Assembly: GCA_963978235.1 (NCBI GenBank) | Contig: CAXBQM010000005.1 | Location: 1 to 30,677 of the forward strand | From: UBA7398 sp963978235 | GTDB taxonomy: Bacteria > Actinomycetota > Actinomycetes > Nanopelagicales > Nanopelagicaceae | Reading direction: 5' to 3' | DNA: 30,677 nt | Shown: in pieces, positions 16,749 to 23,931 of the stretch | Layout: each line of letters begins with the position of its first letter | Numbering within the stretch: the stretch's first letter is position 1 | Made by a program: the position numbers and the translations under genes | Notes under the pieces: model-generated | What the model was told of the DNA's origin: nothing | The model's input: the letters and a program-made list of their open reading frames with translations, nothing else | Databases searched by the model: none

Positions 16749-17867
16749 TTAATTAATCGTTCCCACTAATGTCGCGTTATATGACCCTGTAAAAGTCAAA
16801 TATTTGTCTGAAGTTCCTAAAAGTGTTCCAGTTACTACTGAAACTACTAAGTTGTAAGTTGTATTTATCGTTGAACCATCAATCAAAATATCTGCAATCA
16901 CAGTGTGTTCATATATTTGAGCTCCAGATCTATAGCTATTCGCTGCATGGGCTGTCCAAGTCACAGTTGGTGTAACTGCTGAGCCTGGTATGGAAGCATT
17001 AAATCCAAGAGCTACTGAAGTTGAATTTATTGAATTCGTTCCGTAGACAATTAAGTGAACTAAATAAGATTTTCCTGCAGCAAAATTTCCAAAATTTCCA
17101 CTGGAAGTTGAATTTCCCGGATTTCCAGAAAGTTGAGAAGCGAAAGAAATTGATCCGTAGTAAACATTAGTAGTGCCTGTTGCGCCGGTATCGCCTTTAA
17201 CTCCTTGTATTCCTTGCGCACCTGTTGCGCCAGTCGCACCTGTGTCACCTTTCAATCCCGTTGCGCCAGTTGCACCAGTGTCACCTTTTGCGCCAGCAGC
17301 ACCATCAACTCCATTCGTTCCATTTGCTCCTGCTACTCCTTGTGGTCCAGCAACACCTTGCGGACCGGCCGGACCAGTTGCACCTGCAGGACCAGCGGGA
17401 CCAGTTGCGCCGGCAGATCCCGTTGCGCCAGTTGCTCCCGTAAGTCCAATTGGTCCTTGTTGCCCAGTTGCACCAGTGTCACCTTTCACGCCTTGGATTC
17501 CTTGATCACCTTGTGGTCCTTGAATTCCTTGCGGACCTTGCAATCCTGTTGTTCCCGTAATCGAAGAACCATTTTTACCGTCCACTCCATTTGTGCCGGA
17601 TGGACCTTTCAAACTGATTGGAGTGGGCCATTTGCCATTTGTCTTGGGCCCGTAAATATTGAATGAGGCAATATCAATATAGAAGTCGCCGTTTTCGCCC
17701 GTCTTAGTAGAAGGCGCTCCTTTTCCATTTAATAAGGTATTCAAAATTGATGTGCCAGTAATGCGGCCAGCAGATTCTGCTGAAGTTATTGGTAAAACAA
17801 CTTGCATGATGAGTAACGAGAGTGAGGTGAGTGCTAGCACTATTGAGCTCTTTCGCCACGTCTTCAT
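16749..17867 (-). CDS. Secreted collagen-like protein with Gly-X-Y repeats
   Basis: Protein of 372 residues. A signal peptide (MKTWRKSS plus a hydrophobic stretch, probable cleavage near residues 30-33) precedes a short globular segment with the pattern NGDFYIDxxxxxIYGPKTNGKWP (59-81). Collagen-type triplets run from Gly88 to Gly100, then break once at SSIT, then continue without interruption from Gly105 to Gly231, about 43 triplets. They are rich in GAT, GDT, GPQ and GPA. A C-terminal beta-rich domain of about 140 residues has no family I recognise and may be a trimerising head. ATG 17867 is chosen over an ATG 12 codons upstream because AAAGGGA precedes it and it opens on the signal peptide. 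No LPXTG anchor or cell-wall motif is visible, so it is secreted or loosely attached. Function is unknown; adhesion is the usual suggestion. Confidence 0.85.
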   Translation of the reverse strand: MKTWRKSSIVLALTSLSLLIMQVVLPITSAESAGRITGTSILNTLLNGKGAPSTKTGENGDFYIDIASFNIYGPKTNGKWPTPISLKGPSGTNGVDGKNGSSITGTTGLQGPQGIQGPQGDQGIQGVKGDTGATGQQGPIGLTGATGATGSAGATGPAGPAGATGPAGPQGVAGPQGVAGANGTNGVDGAAGAKGDTGATGATGLKGDTGATGATGAQGIQGVKGDTGATGTTNVYYGSISFASQLSGNPGNSTSSGNFGNFAAGKSYLVHLIVYGTNSINSTSVALGFNASIPGSAVTPTVTWTAHAANSYRSGAQIYEHTVIADILIDGSTINTTYNLVVSVVTGTLLGTSDKYLTFTGSYNATLVGTIN

Positions 17868-17945
17868 AAATTCCCTTTCATTGAGCCATTTGCCGATCGA
17901 CAAAGTGGTGCTCGACCATTTTCAGTAGGTCACAAGATGTTATAA

Positions 17946-17961
17946 AGATGAGTTCTCATCT
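17946..17961. promoter_or_regulatory. Palindromic candidate operator
   Basis: AGATGAG and CTCATCT are perfect inverted repeats of 7 bp around TT. The site fills the spacer directly upstream of the minus-strand TATAAC box, where a bound dimeric regulator would block or activate the collagen-like gene. No regulator gene lies nearby. Confidence 0.45.
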
Positions 17962-18074
17962 CGATTTTTCAGCGTAAATCGCTTATGTTCGAGTTTTATA
18001 ACAAAAAGTTTCACAAGCCTTTCTAAAGGAAATGTGCTGGTCTCTTCAGGTTGTAGGTATTAAGTAGCCACATC

Positions 18075-18096
18075 GAGCTCCCCTGCTCGGAGTCTC
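18075..18096 (+). other. Hairpin in the leader of the small secreted protein gene
   Basis: GAGCTCC (18075-18081) pairs with GGAG and CTC (18089-18096) around a seven-base loop with one bulged T. It lies about 50 bases before the start codon of the plus-strand gene. It may stabilise the long leader. It matches no riboswitch class that I recognise. Confidence 0.3.
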
Positions 18097-18145
18097 AATG
18101 AATGACTGGTTTTGTTGAGATTGAAATTAATAAAGGAGTAAAAAA

Positions 18146-18748
18146 ATGAAGAAGAAACTTGTAACGGTTTCCATCGTTACTGGTCTTGTTCTCTCATTAG
18201 GAACAACGGGAATCGCATCGGCACATGGTCGAGGTGGTTTTAGTGGCATGGGAATGGGTAAAGGAATGTTTGGTAGTTCCTCCGCTCCAACATTGGATTC
18301 CATTCTGAAAGGTCTTGTTGATAACAAGACTTTGACGCAAGCACAAGTAGATGCAATCAACAAAGCTCTCACAGACGCGAAGAACGCAGTAGTTGCGACA
18401 GCTGCTGCCGCTCAAGCCGCGCATGAGAAATTGATTGCAGATGCAATCGGTATTGATATTGCGACTATCAAATCTCGATTGGCTGCAGGTGAATCGCTTG
18501 GTGCAATTGCTGGCGCAAAGAAAGATGCATTGATTTCAGTATTAGTTGCGGAAGCAACAAAACGAATCGATGCTGCTGTTGCTGCAGGAAGAATTACTGC
18601 GGCTGCTGCCACAACACTTAAAACCAACTTAACGGCACGCATTACCGCTGAGGTAAACGAAGTTCGTAGCAAAGGACTTGGTATGGCTAATCCAAATTCC
18701 ACGATGTCACACATCATGGGATCAATGATGGCTGGTCCACGTCGATAA
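18146..18748 (+). CDS. Small secreted protein of unknown function
   Basis: Protein of 200 residues starting after a good ribosome site (AGGAGT, seven bases before ATG). A signal peptide of about 26 residues ends in IASA|HGRGG. A Gly/Met-rich segment follows (FSGMGMGKGMFG), then an Ala-rich, mostly helical body (about 48-180). It contains LTQAQVDAINKAL, then the LAAGESLGAIA pattern, then AGRITAAAATTLKTNL. This resembles repeat modules seen in many actinobacterial secreted proteins of unknown role (an L-x3-G-x-SL-x2-IA helix-turn unit followed by a 'xGRIT' unit). The tail is again Met/Gly-rich (MSHIMGSMMAGPRR). Methionine and histidine at both ends could bind metal, but that is a guess. It is divergent from the collagen-like gene and closed by a strong terminator, so it is monocistronic. 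Confidence 0.8.
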   Translation: MKKKLVTVSIVTGLVLSLGTTGIASAHGRGGFSGMGMGKGMFGSSSAPTLDSILKGLVDNKTLTQAQVDAINKALTDAKNAVVATAAAAQAAHEKLIADAIGIDIATIKSRLAAGESLGAIAGAKKDALISVLVAEATKRIDAAVAAGRITAAAATTLKTNLTARITAEVNEVRSKGLGMANPNSTMSHIMGSMMAGPRR

Positions 18749-18783
18749 ACGCACTAAAACTTCTCCTTCGAGGGTATAGGAAG

Positions 18784-18824
18784 AGAAGCCCCACTGATAA
18801 AACAGTGGGGCTTCTTTCATTTTC
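18784..18824 (+). terminator. Strong intrinsic terminator
   Basis: AGAAGCCCCACTG (18784-18796) and CAGTGGGGCTTCT (18803-18815) form a perfect 13-bp stem with a six-base loop, followed by a T-rich stretch (TTCATTTT). It lies 35 bases after the stop of the small secreted protein gene and insulates rpiB. Confidence 0.9.
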
Positions 18825-18880
18825 TAGCTTTTTTAATTGATGTCTTTGTGGAGGGCTCTATTTTTTGAGAAGGTAGCGCC

Positions 18881-19336
18881 ATGAGAATTCATATTGGCTC
18901 TGATCACGCTGGCTTGGAATTTAAAAACGTCATTGTGAAACACCTTGAATCAAAAGGTCACACAGTGATTGATCATGGCCCACATGTCTATGACGCTCTT
19001 GATGACTATCCGGTCTTCTGCATTCCTTGTGCGGAGGCGGTTGCTCATGAACCTGGTTCCTTGGGAGTAGTACTCGGTGGCTCTGGAAATGGCGAACAAA
19101 TGGCAGCAAATAAAGTCAAAGGTGTTCGCGCTGCACTTGTGTGGAGTATTGAGACCGCGAAATTAGCCCGCGAACATAACAATGCAAATGTCATTGCAAT
19201 CGGCGGAAGAATGCACTCCGAAGAATTTTGCTTACAACTTGTCGATACTTTTATCGCAGAACCTTTTCCTGGCGATGAGCGACATGTACGCCGAATTGGC
19301 TTAATGGCTAAGTATGAAAACGAAGGAAAACTTTAG
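18881..19336 (+). CDS. rpiB: Ribose-5-phosphate isomerase B
   Basis: RpiB/LacA-family enzyme of 151 residues that interconverts ribose 5-phosphate and ribulose 5-phosphate in the pentose phosphate pathway. MRIHIGSDHAG at the N-terminus supplies phosphate-binding residues. GGSGNGEQMAANK (66-78) carries Glu72 at the place of the catalytic glutamate in mycobacterial-type RpiB, which lack the cysteine of the E. coli enzyme. REHNNANV (97-104) with His99 is the other conserved segment. AAGGT about eight bases upstream is the ribosome site. Its stop overlaps the stop of convergent trmB by three bases. In Mycobacterium rpiB also lies near pepN. Confidence 0.94.
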   Translation: MRIHIGSDHAGLEFKNVIVKHLESKGHTVIDHGPHVYDALDDYPVFCIPCAEAVAHEPGSLGVVLGGSGNGEQMAANKVKGVRAALVWSIETAKLAREHNNANVIAIGGRMHSEEFCLQLVDTFIAEPFPGDERHVRRIGLMAKYENEGKL

Positions 19337-20007
19337 TTCGCGACGGTGTATTTAAAGTCAGTTACTTGATGACTTTTTGTAATTCCTTTTGATTCAAATT
19401 TGGTTAATGGTCGCCATTCAGGTCGAGCGACAATCCCTCCTTGAAAACGCGCATCGCGAGCAAATACTTTTTCGATGGCATTGGCATACTCCAGCCAATC
19501 GGTAGCAATACAGATTCGACCGGATGGTTTCAATTTCTTTGCAAGTAAATCCAGTAACGGTTCTTGAATAATTCTGCGCTTTCGTTGTTTGGTTTTTGGC
19601 CAAGGATCTGGGAAAAATATATGGAATGCATCTACTGACTGGTCGGAAAACTGATCACGAATAACCACAGTGGCATCGGCTTCAAGTACTCGAAGATTTG
19701 TAGTACCCAACTCCTCCGCTCGAAGTATTAATGCGCCGATACCTGCTCGATGTACTTCGATCGCGATATATCCACTCGTGTTAAAAGTTGATGCCAGCTT
19801 TGAAGTGGCTTCACCCATGCCACTTCCTATTTCAACAATGACTTCGCTCTTATCGGGAAAGATTGACTTAAGGTCGATTGGTTTCTCTGAATCAAGACCG
19901 TATTTATTCCAATACTTATCTATTGCACCCTCTTGCGCGGCAGTCATTCGCGAACCACGTTTGATGTAACTGCGAATAGTCGGCAGCACTCCTGTGGTTT
20001 GTTCCAT
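19333..20007 (-). CDS. trmB: tRNA (guanine-46-N7)-methyltransferase
   Basis: SAM-dependent enzyme of 224 residues that makes m7G46 in the variable loop of many tRNAs. The SAM motif is EIGSGMGE (59-66). The family signature FFPDPWPKTKQRKRRI (131-146) contains Asp134, and TKFESKG (202-208) lies near the C-terminus. YIKRGSRMTAAQ near residue 14 matches the conserved N-terminal segment. Start choice is uncertain. ATG 20007 gives the usual short N-terminus, with a weak AAGGCAGG site. ATG 20046 would add 13 residues and make the start directly abut pepN. Its stop overlaps the rpiB stop. Confidence 0.92.
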   Translation of the reverse strand: MEQTTGVLPTIRSYIKRGSRMTAAQEGAIDKYWNKYGLDSEKPIDLKSIFPDKSEVIVEIGSGMGEATSKLASTFNTSGYIAIEVHRAGIGALILRAEELGTTNLRVLEADATVVIRDQFSDQSVDAFHIFFPDPWPKTKQRKRRIIQEPLLDLLAKKLKPSGRICIATDWLEYANAIEKVFARDARFQGGIVARPEWRPLTKFESKGITKSHQVTDFKYTVAN

Positions 20008-20044
20008 AGTGGAAAAGCCTGCCTTCTCTGGTTGGATACGGGTC

Positions 20045-22579
20045 ATGCCAGGACAAAATATCACTCGCGCTGAAGCGCAAGAACGTGCACGACATCTCTC
20101 GATTCGCCACTATGACATCTCGTTAGATGTGACAACCGGTGATGAACTCTTCCGCGCCAAATCCATCGTGACATTCACGGCAACGCCAGGTTATGACACC
20201 TTCATCGATGCGGTGGGAAAGAAAGTCATTACGGCAACGCTTAATGGCGCACCGGTAGATGTCTCCAACTATGACGGCGAATCAATATTTCTTAAGAATT
20301 TACAAGCCGAGAATGAACTCATTATTGAGTTGGATTCACCCTATTCAAAGACGGGCGAAGGTTTACAACGTTCAGTAGATCCGGTTGATAACGAGGTTTA
20401 TCTTTACTCGCAAGGTGAAACATCTTTTATTCGAAATATGTATCCCTGCTTTGACCAACCAGATTTGAAAGCAACTTTTAATTTCACCGTCACTGCGCCG
20501 GCACATTGGGAAGTGGTCTCCAATAATCCAGTTAAAACGACTGCTACATCTGGCGCGAAGAAAACTTGGGAATTCACTACTACCCCAATCATGTCGACCT
20601 ATATCACTGCAGTTATCGCTGGACCTTACGCATATGTGCGCGATACTTATAAGGGCGAGAAAGAAATTCCACTCGGTATTTATTGCCGTAAATCGCTCTT
20701 TGAAAAACTCGATTCAGAAAATATCTTCCGTCTTACTAAACAAGGTTTCGATTATTTCCAGAAAGTTTTCGGACTTGCGTATCCATTCGATAAGTATGAC
20801 CAGATCGCCGTTGTTGACTTTAACTGGGGTGCGATGGAGAACGCCGGAGCAGTAACCTGGCGTGAAGAGATGTTGGTCTTCCGCTCTAAAGTAACCAAGC
20901 GCGCCTACACTGGTCGCGCCAGCACATTGATGCATGAGATGGCGCATATGTGGTTTGGAAATCTCGTCACTATGCGTTGGTGGGATGACTTATGGCTTAA
21001 TGAAGCGTTCGCTGAATGGGTTTCGTATCTTGCAATCACTGAAGGAACTGAATTCACTTCAGGTTGGACTGACTTCACCGCAATTCGAAAAACTGCTGCG
21101 TATGCTCAAGATCAACTCACCACAACACATCCCATCTCAACCGACATGATCGATATCGACACGGTGAAGTCGAATTTCGACATGATTAGTTACGCAAAGG
21201 GCGCTTCAGCACTTCAACAATTGGCTGCATATTGCGGACGAGAAAATTTCATCAAGGGTCTCCAGAATTACTTCAAAAAATTTGCCTACAAAAACACCAC
21301 TCTTGATGACTTAATCGGAGAACTCTCTGCAACATCTGGTCGAGACCTCAATCAATGGGTTTCAACATGGATTAAAAGCGCAGGCGTAAATACCCTCCGC
21401 TCGAAAATTGAAATCGAAGGCGACAGTTATTCCTCCATTTCTATTACTCAGGAACCACCAAAGATTCCAGCCGGCTCTAAGGAACTCCGCCAACATCGTT
21501 TAGCGGTCGGACTTTTCGATTTGAAAAATAACGAATTGGTCCGACGACGCGCAGTTGAGCTTGATGTGATTGGTTCTCAGACTGAAGTCACTGAACTTAA
21601 AGGTGAAAAAGTTGCTGATTTAGTACTCATCAACGATAGCGATCTCACCTACGCAAAAGTTCGACTCGATCCTCAATCGATTGAAACTCTAAAAAACCAT
21701 ATTGGAAAACTTACGGACGGACTTTCGCGAACTGTTTGCTGGAGCGCTTCATGGGACATGATGCGAGATGCCGAACTTTCTGCAAGTGATTACATCAATA
21801 TCGTGCTTGCAGGTCTTGGAACTGAAGATGACATCACAGTTCTTGGTCAATTACTTGTTCAATTGAATTCGGCAGTTGAGATATACACCAGCGACAAGAA
21901 CCGCGACGCGCAACGTGAAAAAGTCGCTACCGCTCTCGAATCACTTCTCAATAAAGCTGCGCCAGAAAGTGACCATCAACTTCAATTTGCGCGCGCGTTT
22001 GCTTCACTTGCTTCAACACCGGCACATGGCGCACGCGTTCGCGAACTTCTCGAAGGAAAACTTGCTGGTCTTAAAGTCGATAGCGATCTACGTTGGCACT
22101 TTGTTACCTGCTTAGTTGAACGTGGACTTTCATCTCAAGCAGAAGTCGCGCAAGAGTTGGAAAAGGACAACACCTTTACCGGACAACTTGCAGCCGAACT
22201 CTGCAACGCCGCTTTCCCGACAAAAGCAGCAAAAGATGCTGCGTGGAAGAAAGCTACCGAAGGCGATCACACGATTTGGATCAAGCTCTACAACATTCGC
22301 GGTTATAACCGACCGCTTCATCGAGCGCTCCACGTTGATTTCATTGATCCATATCTAAATATGTTGCTTGATGTATGGGCGAATAGCTCCTACGAAATCT
22401 CTTCGATGTTGATTCAAGGGCTCTTCCCTTCGTACGTCATCAATCAACCAACGCTTACAAAAGTTAAGAATTGGATTGCGACGACAGGCAAAGATGCTCA
22501 TCCATCATTGAAGCGATTTATTAATGAAGGTATTGAAGCGATGGAGCGTGCGTTAAAAGTTCAAGCGCTCGAGAACTAA
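20045..22579 (+). CDS. pepN: Aminopeptidase N (M1 zinc metallopeptidase)
   Basis: Peptidase of 844 residues that removes N-terminal amino acids from peptides in the cytoplasm. The exopeptidase motif GAMEN (262-266) precedes the zinc site HEMAH (297-301), with the third ligand Glu320 in WLNEAFAEW. A long helical ERAP1-like C-terminal domain follows. No signal peptide is present. ATG 20045 gives MPGQNITRAEAQERA, matching the start of actinobacterial PepN; an earlier GTG at 19994 adds 17 unlike residues and is rejected. No Shine-Dalgarno sequence is seen, so a leaderless or very short leader is likely. The 3' end overlaps the convergent HNH gene at the stop codons. Confidence 0.95.
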   Translation: MPGQNITRAEAQERARHLSIRHYDISLDVTTGDELFRAKSIVTFTATPGYDTFIDAVGKKVITATLNGAPVDVSNYDGESIFLKNLQAENELIIELDSPYSKTGEGLQRSVDPVDNEVYLYSQGETSFIRNMYPCFDQPDLKATFNFTVTAPAHWEVVSNNPVKTTATSGAKKTWEFTTTPIMSTYITAVIAGPYAYVRDTYKGEKEIPLGIYCRKSLFEKLDSENIFRLTKQGFDYFQKVFGLAYPFDKYDQIAVVDFNWGAMENAGAVTWREEMLVFRSKVTKRAYTGRASTLMHEMAHMWFGNLVTMRWWDDLWLNEAFAEWVSYLAITEGTEFTSGWTDFTAIRKTAAYAQDQLTTTHPISTDMIDIDTVKSNFDMISYAKGASALQQLAAYCGRENFIKGLQNYFKKFAYKNTTLDDLIGELSATSGRDLNQWVSTWIKSAGVNTLRSKIEIEGDSYSSISITQEPPKIPAGSKELRQHRLAVGLFDLKNNELVRRRAVELDVIGSQTEVTELKGEKVADLVLINDSDLTYAKVRLDPQSIETLKNHIGKLTDGLSRTVCWSASWDMMRDAELSASDYINIVLAGLGTEDDITVLGQLLVQLNSAVEIYTSDKNRDAQREKVATALESLLNKAAPESDHQLQFARAFASLASTPAHGARVRELLEGKLAGLKVDSDLRWHFVTCLVERGLSSQAEVAQELEKDNTFTGQLAAELCNAAFPTKAAKDAAWKKATEGDHTIWIKLYNIRGYNRPLHRALHVDFIDPYLNMLLDVWANSSYEISSMLIQGLFPSYVINQPTLTKVKNWIATTGKDAHPSLKRFINEGIEAMERALKVQALEN

Positions 22580-23103
22580 GCAGTCGCCTCAACTACGCCA
22601 TACGGTTTCAAATACGGAACCCAACGCGCATCGGCTCTACCCGTTCCAAGGATTCGCCATGCTGCGCCAACCGGTTCGCGTGGTAACGAGCGCAATCTCC
22701 AGCCAAGTTCTTTCAATGTTCGATCTGCTTTGATGTGATTACAACGATGGCATGCGCTAACAACGTTCTCCCAAGTATGTCCACCACCACGACTTCGCGG
22801 AATAACGTGATCAATCGATGTTGCCGACGCCGTGCAATACACACAACGTCCACCATCTCGAGCAAAGATTGCACGACGAGAAAGCGGAACTGCATGTCGA
22901 TATGGAATTCGTACGTAACGATTTAATTTAATCACTGCTGGAAGTTCAATTGAACCAGTTGAGTAATGAAGAATGACGCCAGATTGTTCAACCGTTGTTG
23001 CTCGGTTATTCAAAACTAAAATAAGCGCGCGTCTATCAGAAACGACACCTAGTGGCTCGTAGGTGGCGTTCAGAATCAGAGTCCTTCTGTTCCCGCTCGA
23101 CAC
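22576..23103 (-). CDS. HNH endonuclease family protein
   Basis: Protein of 175 residues of a type common in actinobacteria. An N-terminal domain beginning RRTLILNATYEPLGVVSDRRAL is followed by the HNH nuclease core. Zinc-binding pairs are C87/C90 (CVYC) and C118/C121 (CHRC). The beta-beta-metal active site is IDHVIPRSRGG with His99, Asn113 and His123. It may nick DNA, but the biological role is unknown; it is a chromosomal, conserved gene rather than an intron or intein nuclease. GTG 23103 is preferred to ATG 23124 because AAGGGG lies four bases before it. Its stop overlaps that of convergent pepN. Confidence 0.88.
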   Translation of the reverse strand: MSSGNRRTLILNATYEPLGVVSDRRALILVLNNRATTVEQSGVILHYSTGSIELPAVIKLNRYVRIPYRHAVPLSRRAIFARDGGRCVYCTASATSIDHVIPRSRGGGHTWENVVSACHRCNHIKADRTLKELGWRLRSLPREPVGAAWRILGTGRADARWVPYLKPYGVVEATA

Positions 23104-23107
23104 GTTT

Positions 23108-23113
23108 CCCCTT
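23108..23113 (-). promoter_or_regulatory. Ribosome binding site that decides the HNH gene start
   Basis: AAGGGG on the minus strand ends four bases before GTG 23103-23101. If the upstream ATG at 23124 were used, this site would lie inside the gene. Confidence 0.5.
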
Positions 23114-23209
23114 TGTCGGCACATGGCTCGTGCCGTGGGGGTTATCTTGCCGGAAGAACCCTAAGAATTCTCCGGATTTCGCGAAAATTTCTACTAGAGT
23201 CGGCATGAA

Positions 23210-23767
23210 ATGAACGTTAACGAGAACCTCCAAAGCATCATTGATTGGTTTACCGGCGCGCCACTTCGGATTGTCACGATCCTTGCCGTCGCATTCGTTA
23301 TCCAGAAATTTGTCTCTCGCGCAATTTCCCGAGGCATGGATCGAATTGCCAACGCTGATTTCATCCCTGGTCCAGGACGCACACGTGAACGTCAGAAAGA
23401 GCGAGCTCGCGCTGCTGGATCGGTTCTTCGAAGTTTCGCAAACGCGGGAATCTGGCTTATCGCTGGCTCCATGTTGCTCGGACAATTTGGGCTTGATCTC
23501 GGACCACTCGTTGCTTCCGCTGGTGTCGTAGGTGTGGCACTTGGTCTCGGCGCACAAACAATCGTTCGCGACGTTCTCTCTGGACTTTTCATGTTGGTAG
23601 AAGATCAATATGGTGTTGGCGACGAAGTTGATGTACAAGAAGTGAAAGGTATTGTCGAATCAGTTGGTCTTCGCATTACAACAGTTCGCGATAAGAGCGG
23701 AACACTTTGGTATTTGCGTAATGGTGAAATTCTCAAAGTCGGAAATAAATCTAAACGTAAAAAATAG
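23210..23767 (+). CDS. Short MscS-family mechanosensitive channel
   Basis: Protein of 185 residues. Hydrophobic segments lie at about 18-37, 72-92 and 97-130. The last is the pore-lining TM3 with VASAGVVGVALGLGAQTIVRD (101-121). The beta domain follows (131-178, YGVGDEVDVQEVKGIVESVGLRIT). The chain then ends NGEILKVGNKSKRKK, just where longer homologues continue into the cytoplasmic alpha/beta cage. MscS of E. coli has 286 residues. No coding sequence continues past the stop in any frame, so this looks like a stable short form, not a fresh frameshift. The ATG at 23210 has no clear ribosome site. TAGAGT (23195-23200) may be a -10, and an out-of-frame ATG-AAA-TGA precedes the start. Confidence 0.88.
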   Translation: MNVNENLQSIIDWFTGAPLRIVTILAVAFVIQKFVSRAISRGMDRIANADFIPGPGRTRERQKERARAAGSVLRSFANAGIWLIAGSMLLGQFGLDLGPLVASAGVVGVALGLGAQTIVRDVLSGLFMLVEDQYGVGDEVDVQEVKGIVESVGLRITTVRDKSGTLWYLRNGEILKVGNKSKRKK

Positions 23768-23775
23768 TTCAGAAA

Positions 23776-23805
23776 CTAAAAAACCCGATTTCTCGGGTTC
23801 TTTAG
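23776..23805. terminator. Bidirectional terminator hairpin after mscS
   Basis: CTAAAAAACCCGA (23776-23788) and TCGGGTTCTTTAG (23793-23805) pair with one mismatch around TTTC. It lies eight bases after the mscS stop. On the minus strand it reads with a GAAA loop and a run of six T, so it may also back up the tRNA terminator. Confidence 0.75.
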
Positions 23806-23834
23806 TTGCCAAGCCAAAGGAAGCTTAAGTATAT

Positions 23835-23867
23835 AAAAAGGACCTCGATTTCTCGAGGTCCTTTTTT
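23835..23867. terminator. Terminator hairpin downstream of the tRNA gene
   Basis: AAAAAGGACCTCGA (23835-23848) and TCGAGGTCCTTTTT (23853-23866) pair perfectly around TTTC, with T runs at both ends. It lies about 65 bases past the 3' end of the minus-strand tRNA and should stop transcription in either direction. Confidence 0.85.
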
Positions 23868-23931
23868 GAATGACATATGTTGAGGTGTTCCTCAGGTTTC
23901 TGCCACGAACCCATATCTCATCAAGATGCGG

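Larger units (their letters stand above)
17868..18145. promoter_or_regulatory. Divergent regulatory region between two secreted-protein genes
   Basis: This 278-base region separates the start codons of the collagen-like gene (minus) and the small secreted protein gene (plus). TTTATAACA reads outward on both strands: minus strand at 17946-17938 and plus strand at 17995-18003. This gives mirrored TATAAC -10-like boxes. AAATCG lies upstream of each, with spacers of 17 (minus) and 15 (plus). Between them is the palindrome listed separately. The plus-strand leader would be about 140 bases long. No start sites have been measured. Confidence 0.5.

Noticed and set aside
17173..17560. Repetitive DNA considered as a possible CRISPR or satellite array
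   Set aside because: Repeats are in-frame nine-base codon patterns of Gly-X-Y with no fixed-length repeat/spacer structure.
17173..17666. Long proline- or serine/cysteine-rich open frames on the plus strand opposite the collagen-like gene
   Set aside because: They are mirror readings of the Gly-X-Y repeat, have no ribosome site, and the minus-strand frame has a signal peptide and strict glycine periodicity.
17830..17841. AGTGCTAGCACT palindrome, reminiscent of a CIRCE half pattern
   Set aside because: It lies within the signal peptide codons of the collagen-like gene and lacks the nine-base spacer of CIRCE.
23036..23638. 200-codon minus-strand frame across the HNH and mscS starts
   Set aside because: It overlaps two well supported genes in other frames and its composition is not protein-like.
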